Positions 1-9,930 of a stretch of DNA of 64,000 bases are shown piece after piece (positions within the stretch are counted from its first letter, which is position 1; every line of letters begins with the position of its first letter). The notes below the pieces were generated by a model. The model searched no databases, was not told where the DNA came from, and worked only from the letters and a program-made list of their open reading frames with translations. Origin of the DNA: Desmodesmus armatus (Eukaryota > Chlorophyta > Chlorophyceae > Sphaeropleales > Scenedesmaceae); NCBI GenBank assembly GCA_007449985.2, contig VIIQ02000307.1, positions 1-64,000 of the forward strand. Reading direction: 5' to 3'. The position numbers and the translations under genes are program-made.

Positions 1-62
1 ATAGGAAACACTTGTGCACGCCACCGAAGTACCTCAGCCCTTTGCCACCCCTGCTAGAGCTC

Positions 63-2462
63 CTAGTGTCGACAGGGCGCAATGCTCCCTGCTGCTGCTG
101 TCACGGCGTGCTGGCAGTAACGCACGTGCCCCACACAAACGGACCCACAGCAGTTGGCTTCGGCCCGTTTGATTGCCCTCCAGTTAGTCCCCTGGCATGT
201 GAGGCCCTTGGCCCAGCAGCCAGCTTTCTTGTGGTCAAAGGGTGGGTTGGTTGACACCCGCCACAGTGCCCCATCGCTGGGGCAGCAGGGCTTGCCTGCA
301 GCGCTGCCGCAGTCTGATGCCACTGCAATGCAGGGCCGGGTAGCTGCAGTGCAGTGACAACGCGATGATGTCACTGTTGACATGCATGCCCTGCAGTGGG
401 TGCTTGTTGCAGCCTGTTGTTGACTGTGTTGGGGATGCAGTTGGGCCAGTGGGGGGCAGGGGAGGGGGAGGGGGGGGGGGTAAGGAGGGGGGGGGGGGCG
501 GTGGGGTGGTGGTGGTGGTGGTGGGGGGGGGGGGGCTGCACATGCAATCATGCGGTATAGAGTCACGGTGAGCAGAGGAGGAGTGCAGGGGGGAGGGGGC
601 AGGCACGGGAACAAAGGGCAGCAAGGCTCTCCAGCAGCGCTGCCGCAGTCTGATGCCACAGCAATGCAGGGCTGGGTGGCTGCAGGGCAGTAATAAGGGC
701 GGTGTGTAGGGATTGGTGTTTGCTGTGTATGTGGTTTGTGTGCTGTGTATACATAGTGTGTGCTGTGTACGTAGGATGAAGGGGGGGAAAGTGACAGCAC
801 ATGCAATTATCACTTGCAACCAGCTGTTGACTGTGCTTGGTTCCCGATTTCTGTACACCGCTGTCAACAGCGAGGTGCATAACCAGGAGCATGTTGTCTC
901 ACTCACGTACATACGCCTTGTAAAAGTCCACCACATTCCCATGCTGCCCTGGCTCAAAGCACGTGCTGCCGTCCTTGCAGAATGCCGGCCTGAACCAGTC
1001 CTTCTCCCCAGCTAGTGGGGTGAGGGTGTTGCTGGGGCAGCAGCGCTGACCCTCCACACCACAGTTGTCAGGCACAGGCAGGCAGCGTGCTTCTCCGGTG
1101 TCCTTGAATGCATTTGAGCCCACAGGGCCGTCAGGGACAAGGACGACTCCACAGTAGAACCCGGACTGGCACCAGCCTGGACCCTGCACACCACACAGAC
1201 AGCCAGGCACACTGTCAGTTGGTTGCTTTACGGCAGCAGCAGCAGCAGTAACAGCAGCAGCGGCAGCGGCAGCGCTGCGCAGCGGTAGCGGTGGCAGCAG
1301 CAATGCACTGTGTGTGGTGTGTGTGTGGGGGGGGGGGTGCATTGGCTGCTGATGCCTGCAAACTTGATGCTGTATGGTGAATGGAGCTGCCAAGCACAAA
1401 GCATGCTGTAATGCATGCTCATGTCCCCAAGACAAACAAAGAGCACAAAACACGGCCATACTTTAGGGCATGTGACGCTTTTAGGTATAGAGAGGCCACA
1501 GAAGGCGTAGGGTGTCCCGCACTCCTTGCTGGAGGTGGGGGTGGAGGGCAGTGGCACTGGCAGTGGCACTGGCACCCATGGGGCCTGCTGCTGCTGCTGC
1601 TGCTGCTGCTGTCGCGTTGAAGCTGCTTCCAGGGGCCTGGCTAGGACAGAAGGGAGCAGCAGCGCAGCTGCGACAAAGCTTATGATCTTGCCAGCCTGTA
1701 TGCAGTTGCAGTACACACTGTCAGCTGCTGCATTCACTGCCAGGATGAGTGGTGCTTATGTGCCCCGAGTTGCAAGATACCCACCATTCAGTAAAAGGTG
1801 CTCAAGAATGTTGCTGTTGCTGGAGTGCTCGTTCTTCGTCGTGCGGGCTGATCACAGTGACTGTCACCCTTGTTTTTTCGGGACTGTCGGATTGCGGCAA
1901 TGTTGCTGTTAGCGACTGGTATCAGTTCACAAGACGTTGGTGGCAATTCAAGACATCACCTCATGCCTACTTGGCGACGTTTCATGGAGGTCAACAGGGC
2001 GTCATCATGTCCGTTCAACATCCTCGTCCTCTGCGACGTGCCACTTCCTGTCGTTACGGCCTCCATTCGTCGTACCACCGACTCACCGAAACGCATGGGT
2101 AATATACGCACACAACAACAGATTTGTAAGATGACAGGGTGTACTCCACGATGCTGCCGTTTTCACCTTGTGGACCGGAAAAATTCAACATTTGCCGACA
2201 AAGTGGCTGTACACGAAGATCCACGGTCCCTACCCCCTCCCTCCCCCGTCCGGTTGGAGGATCAGCAAGCAGCTGCTTGCCCGGCAAGTGACCGGCAGGA
2301 GCTGCATGCGATGAAAGACATGCAAGATCCTGCATGTGAGCAATCAGCTTCAAGTTGTTTTGCTGTGCAAGCCCGCTCACCTGTCTCTGCCAGGACGTGC
2401 GGGAACTGCTGGACACACAGCAGCACCGCGATAGCACACGCCACTAAGGCGTATCTTTTCAT
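63..2462 (-). CDS. Secreted cysteine-rich protein, four exons
   Basis: Model: exons 2462-2381, 1640-1462, 1183-907 and 343-63, phases 1, 0, 1, giving about 272 residues. Exon 1 is a signal peptide (MKRYALVACAIAVLLCV.., cleavage near VLA). Then come a Gln run, a Pro/Val-rich linker and three Cys-rich stretches, two with the pattern DCG(x4)G(x)(P/R)CCP followed by a Cys pair. Such DCG..CCP modules occur in secreted proteins, but I cannot name the family or a function. The start at 2462 is an ATG; the open frame around 1737 has only GTG there, which supports a separate signal-peptide exon. The exon 2 acceptor is uncertain: TAG before 1640, or CAG before 1671, both keep phase. A decayed copy of the last exon's 5' end lies at 679-567 and is left out because its exit phase does not fit. 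The 3' UTR runs toward the left edge. Confidence 0.7.
567..679 (-). pseudogene. Duplicated, probably unused exon copy inside the Cys-rich gene
   Basis: This segment repeats the first 30 or so codons of the final exon at 343: acceptor TGCAG, then frames reading PCIAVASDCGSAAG(E/K)PCCP in both copies. The copy then diverges into Pro-rich sequence. The nearest GT donor (before 566) would leave in phase 0, whereas the last exon must be entered in phase 1. Skipping this copy gives a continuous frame. I therefore read it as a pseudo-exon from tandem duplication; inclusion as an alternative exon is not excluded. Confidence 0.6.
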
Positions 2463-4529
2463 TGTTCCGAGCAGGCTTCAAGGTGGAAGAGGATGACTGG
2501 CTTGAACTCTGTTGACGGGCTGTTGCGGGGTTGCCGTGTTGTGAGCGTAACCCGGGGAGTGAGAGAGTGACTTGGCTTCCATTGGTAGTAGCGATCACTG
2601 GTTGGTTCCTCCATGAGGTGATCTTTCGTTTTCGGTGATCAGTTATGCATCTTGTTGGATGTCACTTTTGGTCCCATTCATGAATCCCCCCCCCCCCCCC
2701 GCCCCAAACACACACCCGTCCCCATCCCTAGGGCCTGTGTGCAGTTAGGGGGCAATCTGATGCAGGGAAAGCCATAGAGGACAAGGAAGGCTTGTATGCC
2801 TCTATGGAGCAAGCAACACACCCCAGCAAGCCGCTCTTCCAAGAAACTCTAGCTTACAGCTGCATATTGATGCACAAAACTGTTGAAACTCCCACAGGCA
2901 GGGCTGCATGTTTGTGGCCGTTGCCACTGGCATAGCGGTCGCCTTCATTTGTAGGAGTCAGCTAACGAACTGTGCCACTCTATCAGTAACAACTGGTCAA
3001 TCATTGGAAGACCCGTACAGCTCAAATCCAGCAAATCAACTGCACTGTCTGTGTTTGGGTTTAGGGTTCGTTGTTATTTTAACTTGCCCCCGCCCGACAC
3101 ACACAAGTCCGCTCTGTCTGGTAGGCAGAGGTCATCTGCATGTCACAGCCAGCGGGTGTTGGCCTGCAGAACTGTGGCAGATGTCAGCAGCAGCAACAGA
3201 CACCACAAACATCGCAACAGCCCGGAAAGGCTCCCATGGCAGTTACTGGCAGTCTTTGGGTCAAACTGGGTCAGTGCAACTCGGCAGCCACGGTACCAAC
3301 ACAACACAACAGCTGCCGCCAAGTCGGCATGCAATCAGTTTGATCTCCAGGTAATCAGGCGTTGCATGCTTCGCCTGCTAGTACACACATGAGCTGCAGC
3401 ATTTGCAGCAGGAGCACAGCGACGGCCGGCCGCAGCTGCAAACCCGGCAACTTTTGTAGATGCAGGAGAGCTTCGACAAAACACGTGCTTTCACACCACC
3501 AATTGGTGTGACTTGACAACTTGCAAGTGCGCACTATGCTGCGGAGGTGTGTGCCACAGCAGACTGCGGACGCCTTCTTCAGTACTTCAATACAAAGCCG
3601 TTGACAGCTGTGTCTCCAGTACTGCTGACAACACAAATGTATCATGAAGCATGCTGCGACGTGGCTGAAAGACGCGACGATCCACGCCTGACAACCGTAG
3701 AATAGCAAAGCAGGGGGAAAGCAGCCCTCGTGTGCGGCCTGCAACTGCACCACCAACCCCCAACCACCACCAGACTCTCACACATCAAGCAAGAGGACTC
3801 CATCACGCTGACTGTCAGCAGGATGGCATTGTTTTGACTCAAGAACAGTGTCTTTCACGTTGTGTGATGCTGACAGTCACAGCCATGATCATGTGCACGC
3901 TGATCATCATGATCATCTGATGTGTACAACACTGATGCCACCATGAGTCATGACCTGGGGTGTGCCGCACACCACCCTTGTTCTGGGCCGCTGACTGGAT
4001 TGCTCCAGCATAACCATACCCGTGTGTGTGGCGCCATGCATGAGCCAGCCGGCCTGAATGTGACAGAACAGCAGACCACCCAGCACAGCCGCTGCGAGTC
4101 AACACGGACGCACAGTCAACCACCGCAGCACAGTAAACAACTGTTGCAGTGACAGTCGTCAACCAACCCCGCCCCCCTCCTGGTCAGTTGCCAGGCTCTG
4201 CGCAAAACCCATACGCCTACAATCCCCAGGGTTTAGAGCCCAGGAATCCAACCTAAACCCTACAACCCAACTTCAACCTGACCTTGGCTAGCACCATACT
4301 GATGACGGTTCACTTTGATCAACCCATGTCGCATGGGTGCAGCCAAGCCAGCCAATCAGCCAGGCCAGCCAATCAAGTGGGCCAGCCAATCAACGAGGAT
4401 AGCCATTCAACTAGGCCAATCAATCAGTCAGGCAAACCAATCAACTAGGCCAGCTTATCCCCCACAAAAGATCAAACAGCTGCACTGATCAACCGCAGCA
4501 GTCTTGATCAAGCATAGTATCATCAAAGA
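2463..4529. other. Intergenic, no gene supported
   Basis: It holds the upstream region of the Cys-rich gene, a poly-C run near 2688, AT-richer patches, nested TGATCA palindromes around 3890-3920, and a CCAAT-containing minisatellite at 4330-4460 followed by TGATCAA-type repeats to about 4555. Open frames here are short, lack family features and do not join with plausible splice sites. Confidence 0.6.
4330..4460. repeat. Minisatellite with about 20-bp units containing CCAATCA
   Basis: Six or seven diverged units of the type AGGCCAGCCAATCAACT run in tandem. Each contains CCAAT or CAATCA. The array lies just downstream of the Gln/Ala-rich gene's last exon. Confidence 0.75.
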
Positions 4530-5723
4530 TCAAGAACCAAGATTCAGGATCAAACCAAGACTGATGGCACCCCCAAGCTTACAACATACATCTTCCCCAG
4601 CGACCGATACTGCAGCACACCGTTGTGGCCTTTGCTGCTGCTGCTGCTGAGCGTTATGTGACAGCATTTTATCACGGACTGTCGAGCCCAAAGTCACTTG
4701 GGATGCCATCCGCCGCCTCGCTGCGGCTCTGGCGGCTGTGTCTGCCGCCACCGCTGGTGGAAAGGAGAACAGCAGCAGTGCTGCTGCTCTCCCTTCCTCC
4801 TCCTCAGATAGCCAGCCTGAAGCCGCCGCTGCTGCTGCTGCTGCCTCCTCAAGGCTGCTATAGCTCGGGTCCGCTGCTGAGTGTGATAAGGGTGCACACC
4901 TTGGGGCCTGCTGGTCAGTTTACGCACCTCCCACCTACACATGACTGTTGTGCTGTTGCTGCTGAAGACAAAGTCAAAGAGACAGTCCCAACACAGCAGC
5001 AGCAGTCACGCCCTGTCAAGCCCACGCTTGACTCCACGAGGTGCCACACCCACCACCGCACCAACAGCACCTGCAGCCGCCGCCGCTGCTGCTGCTGCTG
5101 CTGCTGGCCCTGCTTCCTCCTCGAAAAACTGCTGCAGCAGCTGGAGTCCGATGCCCAAAGTGTTACACACCGCCTGCCGCTGCTCCCCACTCAGTTCAGC
5201 ATAGGACCACCCAGCGGCTGTAGCAATCTGGGTAAGGTGTAGCAGCTGCTGGGGGTCCAGCTGCTGCCGCACTGGCACAACAGCAGCAGCAGCAGCAGCA
5301 GGCTGCTGCTGAGGCGCGTTGTATTGCTGCTGCTGCTGCTGGGGTTGTGGTTGTGGGTGCTGTTGCTGCTGCTGCTGGGGTGCGGCAGCAGCAGACACTT
5401 GGGCATTACTGCTGGGGGTTTCTGCTGCTGTAAGCTGCAGCGGCATTACTGCTGCTGCTGCTGCTGGGTCGGCTTCATGTGTCAGGCTGAGCTGCTGTAT
5501 GGGCGGGTGCTGCTGCTCTACAGCTGGCGGCCCTGAGCTCTCCTCCTCCTCCTGCTGCTGCTGCTCACTGCTGCTGCTGCTGTCAGCAGCAGTGACGGAG
5601 TGAGACTGACTCACCTGACCCGGCTGACGCTGCTGCTGCCGACGCTGCTGCTGCTGCTGCTGCTGCTGGCTGCTGCTGGGTCCGTCACTAGGACTAGCTG
5701 GTGCAGGGGGCGCGCCGCCGCTG

Positions 5724-5755
<32 letters not shown>

Positions 5756-6718
5756 GCCGGCAAAGGCTGGCTGTACTGCTGTTAGAGCTTCAGGGGTTGT
5801 GATGGCCAGGGGTGTGGCTGGTGCAGCAGCACCACCATACCCAGTGGCATCCCCACCCCCTGCTGCTGCTGCTGCTGACACACCTAGCCCACCACCACCA
5901 CCACCACCACCAGCAGCAGCAGCAGCAGATGCCGGCTTAGCCGCCGCCGCCGCTGCTGCAGGTGCTGCTGCTGCCCCAAACATGCCAGAGCCAGCCATGA
6001 ATGCTGCTGCTGGGTCGGCCCTCGAGCCAGCCGCCGCTGCAAGTATACTATTCAGCAGCTGCTGCTGCTGCGCCGTCAGCTGCCGCTCCTGCTGCTGCTG
6101 CTGCTGCTGCCGTTGCACCGCTGCTGCCGGCCTCACCCCCCCACCCACCCCTGCGGCCCTCAACCCTGCCCATAATCCCGCTGCTGCCCCTCCCGCCGGC
6201 GCATTGCTGCCACTGCTGCCACCTTTACTCAAAGCAGCCGTCAGCATTGCTGCCACTTGGTGGTTGGGGTCTGTTATTGCTGCCATGAGGCTTGCTGTGG
6301 CAGCAGGGTTTGCAGTGAGGAGGGCGATTGCTGCAGAGGGGTTTATGGATGACAGCATGGCAAGCTGCCGTAGCAGACCTACACTGATACTGCTGATGCT
6401 GCTGCTGACGGGGCTCATACCAGCAGCAGCAGCAGCAGCAGTGGGGCCTGAGGCGGCTAGGAGGCCCTGCATTACTGCAGCAGGGGTAGGCAGGGGAGAC
6501 CGGGACCCCATCACTGCTGCTGCTGCTGCTGCTAAGGTAGGGCCAGTTCCTGCTGCTGCTGCTGCTGCCTGCCGCAGGGGCTGCAGCCGCGGCAGTGGCT
6601 GCTGCTGCTGCTGCTGGGGGCTGGCAGCACCGCCAGCCGTCGCTGCCGCTGGGTGCTGCCACTGCTGCTGCTGCTGCTGCTGCGCCGTGAGCAGGCAGTT
6701 GCTGCAGCCCTGCTGCAT
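4530..6718 (-). CDS. Gln/Ala-rich low-complexity protein, unrecognised
   Basis: A long open frame from ATG 6718 reads to 5006. It is dominated by poly-Gln, poly-Ala, Ser and Gly runs, with more ordered islands: residues about 110-165 (a Leu/Ala-rich segment with SLMAAITDPNHQVAAMLTAA) and a segment near the end (QLLHLTQIATAAGWSYAELS, then EQRQAVCNTLGIGLQLLQQF). The preferred model leaves the frame at a GTG donor after 5054 (555 codons) and joins 4907-4530 in phase 0. That second exon adds about 125 residues with an acidic SEEEE patch, a basic AARRRMASQVTLGSTVRDKM segment and another Gln run. Without splicing the protein ends at 5006 with a short basic tail. Composition suggests a nuclear or RNA-associated scaffold, but that is inference only. 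The opposite strand gives Cys runs from the same repeats, which is less protein-like. The 5' end is uncertain (see 6719-7060). Confidence 0.5.
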
Positions 6719-7060
6719 GTACCAGCTGCTGCTGCTGTTGGTGTGGGGAAGGTGACCGTTGCTGCTGCTGCTGCTGCTGCTGTGGAGAGGGTGACCGTTG
6801 TAGTGCTGCTGCTGGGCTGCTGTGCTGGTGTGCTGGGGCTATGCCTGCTGCAGCGCCACCCAAGCCAGCAGGCTGCAGGGTGTACTGCTGCTGCCGTGGC
6901 TGCTTTGGTCGCTGCTGCTGCTGCTGCTGCTGCTGGGATGTGTGTTTGGCGGAGGACTGCTCGGGGCCAGACCTGCTAGCTCACTGTGGGAAGGGCCCCT
7001 GTGAGAACAAGGGGCAGACAAAGGAGGAGCAACAGCTAGGGTTTAGGCCAATCCCTAGAT
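6719..7060 (-). other. Possible 5' extension of the Gln/Ala-rich gene, interrupted by TAG
   Basis: The frame of the Gln/Ala-rich gene stays open upstream of ATG 6718 to about 6841, where an in-frame TAG (6839-6841) occurs, and is open again to about 7021 with Ser-rich sequence. No ATG lies in the upper part (the codon at 7021 is TTG). The TAG may be a true upstream stop, part of a TAG-type splice acceptor, or an assembly or sequence error. Confidence 0.35.
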
Positions 7061-7099
7061 TCTTGAGTTGAGCACCAGGGTGTGGACAACACCCTCTCT

Positions 7100-8310
7100 C
7101 TGCCCTCCCTCCTGAGGCCCTCACCCACAGCACCTCCTGTCCTACAACCTGCTCAAGTGCCGCCCTGCCCAATGCAAGCAGGCAGCAGCAGTGCTCTCCC
7201 CTCCTATGCAACGGGGTGCCTGCATTCTGCGTCCATGCCCGCCTGCCCTGCCCCTTGCGATGTATCTCATGCCCCCCCCCCCACTACCCAGCTTTCAGAC
7301 ACAGTGGCTCCTGTCCCGACATCTCTAGTGCTGCCCTGCCTAAACAGCAGCAAGCAGTAGCAGAGCCCCCTTCCCTTCCCACCCCCGCCCAATGCAGACT
7401 GTCCCCCTTTCCGGTCAGCCCACCCTGCGTCCCTCCCCCCCTCTCGACATACACACACTTCGCACACCCACCCACCGCCCACACCCACCCACCCACTGCC
7501 CCAACATCTGCTCCGATGCTGCCCTGCCCGCGAACTCAAGGTAGCAGACGACCTCCCCCCCCTCCCCTCACCCCCCAACCCAATGAGGCTTTCCCTGCCT
7601 GTCCTGCCTCTTGCACATGCACCCCACCCCCACCCCCTACACAACCAAGCCACGGAGTACACTCACTGTCCTGCGCCGCCATCTGCTGCAGTGTTGCCCT
7701 GCCCACCAATTAAAGTGGCAGCAGGCCCCCCCGGAGCCTTTCCTCTGCGTGCACTGCCCCATGCACATGCACCCCACCCCTTCCCCCACCCACACCACCA
7801 TCAAGCCATCACTCACAGTGTGTCATGCCCAGGCATATGCCAGATGCATCTGCTCCAGTCCCGCCCTGCCCAAAAGCAGCAAATGGCAGCAGTCTGCCCC
7901 CCTGCTGTCAGCGGCCCCTCCCCCCCCCCCCCCCCACACACACACACACACACACTCCCCCCCCCCCCCCCCCCCCACACACCCCCCGCCATACACACAC
8001 ACACACACTTCGTTATGTCACATCCTTGGATGGTTGATGCATCGGCTGGATGCACTCCCTGTGTCCACAAACCCACACCCAAGCCACGCGCACACTCACA
8101 GTGCATCCTGCCCCGCGGTCATGTGCTCCAGTGCTGCCCTGCCCAGGTCCACCTCCCCCAAATCAAAAATGGCAGTAGAAGCCCTTCCTCCCCCAACCCC
8201 CCAACATCCCTCCTCCCCCCACCAACACCACAATCCATCCCTCACAGTGCATCCTGCCCCGCAGTCATGTGCTCCAGTTCTGCCCTGCCTAGGTCCATCC
8301 CGCCCCCCCC
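7100..8310 (-). repeat. Tandem array of decayed copies of the dCTPP-like exon 3' end
   Basis: At least seven copies of a segment whose minus strand reads like (V/M)DLGRA(A/E)LE..(A)GQDAL followed by TGAGTG occur, centred near 8265, 8110, 7830, 7675, 7500, 7305 and 7130. Spacing is mostly 135-195 bp. The copies nearest the gene (8110, 8265) still read in frame; the distant ones keep mainly the GGGCAGGGC core and are interleaved with poly-C and CA repeats. None has an acceptor, so they are not usable exons. They lie just downstream of the dCTPP-like exon, which is evidently their source. Confidence 0.75.
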
Positions 8311-8371
8311 CCCACCCGCCCCCACCCGCCCACACACACACACACTGATAGCACCACAGAGGCATGAGTAC

Positions 8372-9415
8372 TCACAGTGCGTCCTGCCCCGCCATGCTCT
8401 CCAGTGCTGCCCTGCCCAGGTCCACCCCGCACACGTCCGCCATGCGCACAAGGTACAGCAGCACCACAGACAGCTCACGACCAACATGCTGGCGGTCAGC
8501 TGAAGACCAGCCGGGAAGGTGGGGGGCCACACCGTCACGCCACTGAAACACCTCCGCCAACACACCAATCTGCGGGGGGGGGGGGTAAGGCAAGTAGGTT
8601 AGTGGGGCGTGTGGTTGGGGTGTTTTGTGGGGAAGGGAGGGGGACGCAGACCACATTTGGGGCCACACCATCACACCAAACACCTCTGCCAACACACCGA
8701 TCTGGTGGTGGGGGGGGGCACAGGCAGGCAGGAAGGTCGGTGGGGGTTGTGGTTGGGGTGGGGAAGGGAGTGGGACAAATGCTGCAGTTGGGGCTGAACA
8801 AACATCACGCCACTGGAACACCTCAGCCAACACACCGATATGCGGGGTGGGGGGGGGGGGGGACACAGGCAGGGGGGGGGGGGCAGGGCGCAGTTGATAC
8901 ATTCGATAATGATCTTGAGGGGGCGGGGGGTCAAGTACAACACAGGAGGTGTAAAGAGGGCAGGTACGCAAACACAAGGGATAGATAGCAGACGAGCGAC
9001 GCAAGGCAGAGAGGGAGGAGGGAGGGTGCAGGGCAGTCGAGCAGGCAGCGAGGGCTTTTGGCTTCCAGATGGTGTTGGTTTTAAGGTTCAGGTTTCCTGT
9101 TGCAGCCATCCCTGGACTACTGGCGGCTTGCACACAAACTGCTGTGCCCCATGTAGCTGCCTTGGTCTGCTTGTTGCAATGCAGCCTGCGGGGATCGAGA
9201 TAGTGTCTGATAAACAATCATCACAATGTATGTGGAGAAGACGTACACACACTCACTTCTGCTATCAGCGCCAGCAGGAGGTTTCTGGGGGTGTGGTACT
9301 GATCCCTGTTGCTGTCCGTGGCAAAGGCCTGCAGCTCCTTCCGCAGCTGCTCCAGGCATACTCGCGTAAAGACAGTAGCTTTGATGCCTGCTGTGTCGGC
9401 CGCTTGCCCGAGCAT
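8372..9415 (-). CDS. DCTPP1-like: dCTP pyrophosphatase 1-like (MazG/all-alpha NTP-PPase), probably inactive
   Basis: Two exons, 9415-9257 and 8569-8372, join in phase 0 to give about 118 residues. Exon 1 reads LEQLRKELQAF..NRDQYHTPRNLLLALIAE and exon 2 reads IGVLAEVFQWRDG..GWS..ELSVVLLYLVRMADVCGVDL. This matches, in order, the dCTPP1 family segments (FHxPRNLLLALVGEVGELAELFQW, then EELSDVLIYLVALA). The family hydrolyses dCTP and modified dCTP to the monophosphate, cleaning the nucleotide pool. Of the four Mg ligands (E63, E66, E95, D98 in mammalian numbering), the second Glu and the Asp align with Val here (codons GTG in both cases). The protein ends at TGA 8374-8372 without the family's usual C-terminal 30-40 residues. 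If that TGA is instead inside a GTGAGT donor, no downstream exon could be found. Start ATG 9415 is the nearest in frame. A decaying gene or a pseudoenzyme is likely. Confidence 0.75.
8640..8850 (-). repeat. Two extra copies of the dCTPP-like exon 2 acceptor and 5' end
   Basis: The start of exon 2 (IGVLAEVFQWRDG, at 8569) is repeated at about 8708-8655 and 8845-8795 within the intron, each next to a G-rich tract. The 8708 copy keeps a CAG acceptor but has lost bases within the FQWRDG part. The 8845 copy reads IGVLAEVFQWRD but its acceptor has become CAT. Only the 8569 copy gives the full downstream exon. Confidence 0.8.
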
Positions 9416-9930
9416 CTGTGCCCTGCCTGCATTCACTGCTGTGTGCACAGCAGCACCTCCCCAGTGGTGTTCCCACCCTGCGCCCTGCTCCGTCACGTCA
9501 TGGAAGTGACTCAAAGTGAACCTCGAAGTATTAGTTATGACGTTTGTGAATCGACAAATAACCCATTGGCGACACAAACAGTGCACCAGCCGTGCTCAAC
9601 AATGAGACCCGTGTGTGAGTTGGAGACAAGCTCTGCAGATACACCAGGAGCGCGAGGAGGTGCAAGAACGCCTTTGCTTGTGGCAGGTTGCTCTGATCAC
9701 AGAAGCTGTCAAGGTTTGAAATCCGTTAAAATTACGGACCGCACCGGGAAAACGTCTATCATCTGCTCATGCCACCCGTCTGCTCTTATTGCCACCTTGC
9801 TTGTTACAGCAGCTATGACTCTGTGCATTTCGGCTCCAGGCATAGGCTCTGGCAGCACAGGCAGGTGAGGCCCCAGGGTGCCAGGCTGGCACTGTGCCAA
9901 TGGCTCAGGCAGCTTTCCAACACGAAGCAA
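9416..9930. other. Intergenic between two minus-strand genes
   Basis: This is the 5' flank of the dCTPP-like gene and the 3' flank of the coiled-coil gene. An open minus frame continues upstream of ATG 9415 to a codon near 9586, but it shows no family similarity. No RNA gene or repeat was seen. Confidence 0.5.

Noticed and set aside
63..957. Overlapping Pro/His/Cys-rich frames over poly-G and GT tracts
   Set aside because: They run through low-complexity DNA and intron; only the 343-63 part forms a coherent exon.
1228..1737. Start of the left Cys-rich gene at 1737
   Set aside because: The codon there is GTG (plus strand CAC). A phase-compatible signal-peptide exon beginning with ATG at 2462 is a better start.
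3055..3075. Telomere-like TTTAGGG near 3058 and CCTAAACCCTA near 4252
   Set aside because: Only one or two units each; no array, so not telomeric.
5754..6755. Long plus-strand open frame with Ala, Pro and Cys runs
   Set aside because: It is the complement of the minus-strand Gln/Ala frame; CTG/GCT repeats keep all frames open, and poly-Cys is less plausible than poly-Gln.
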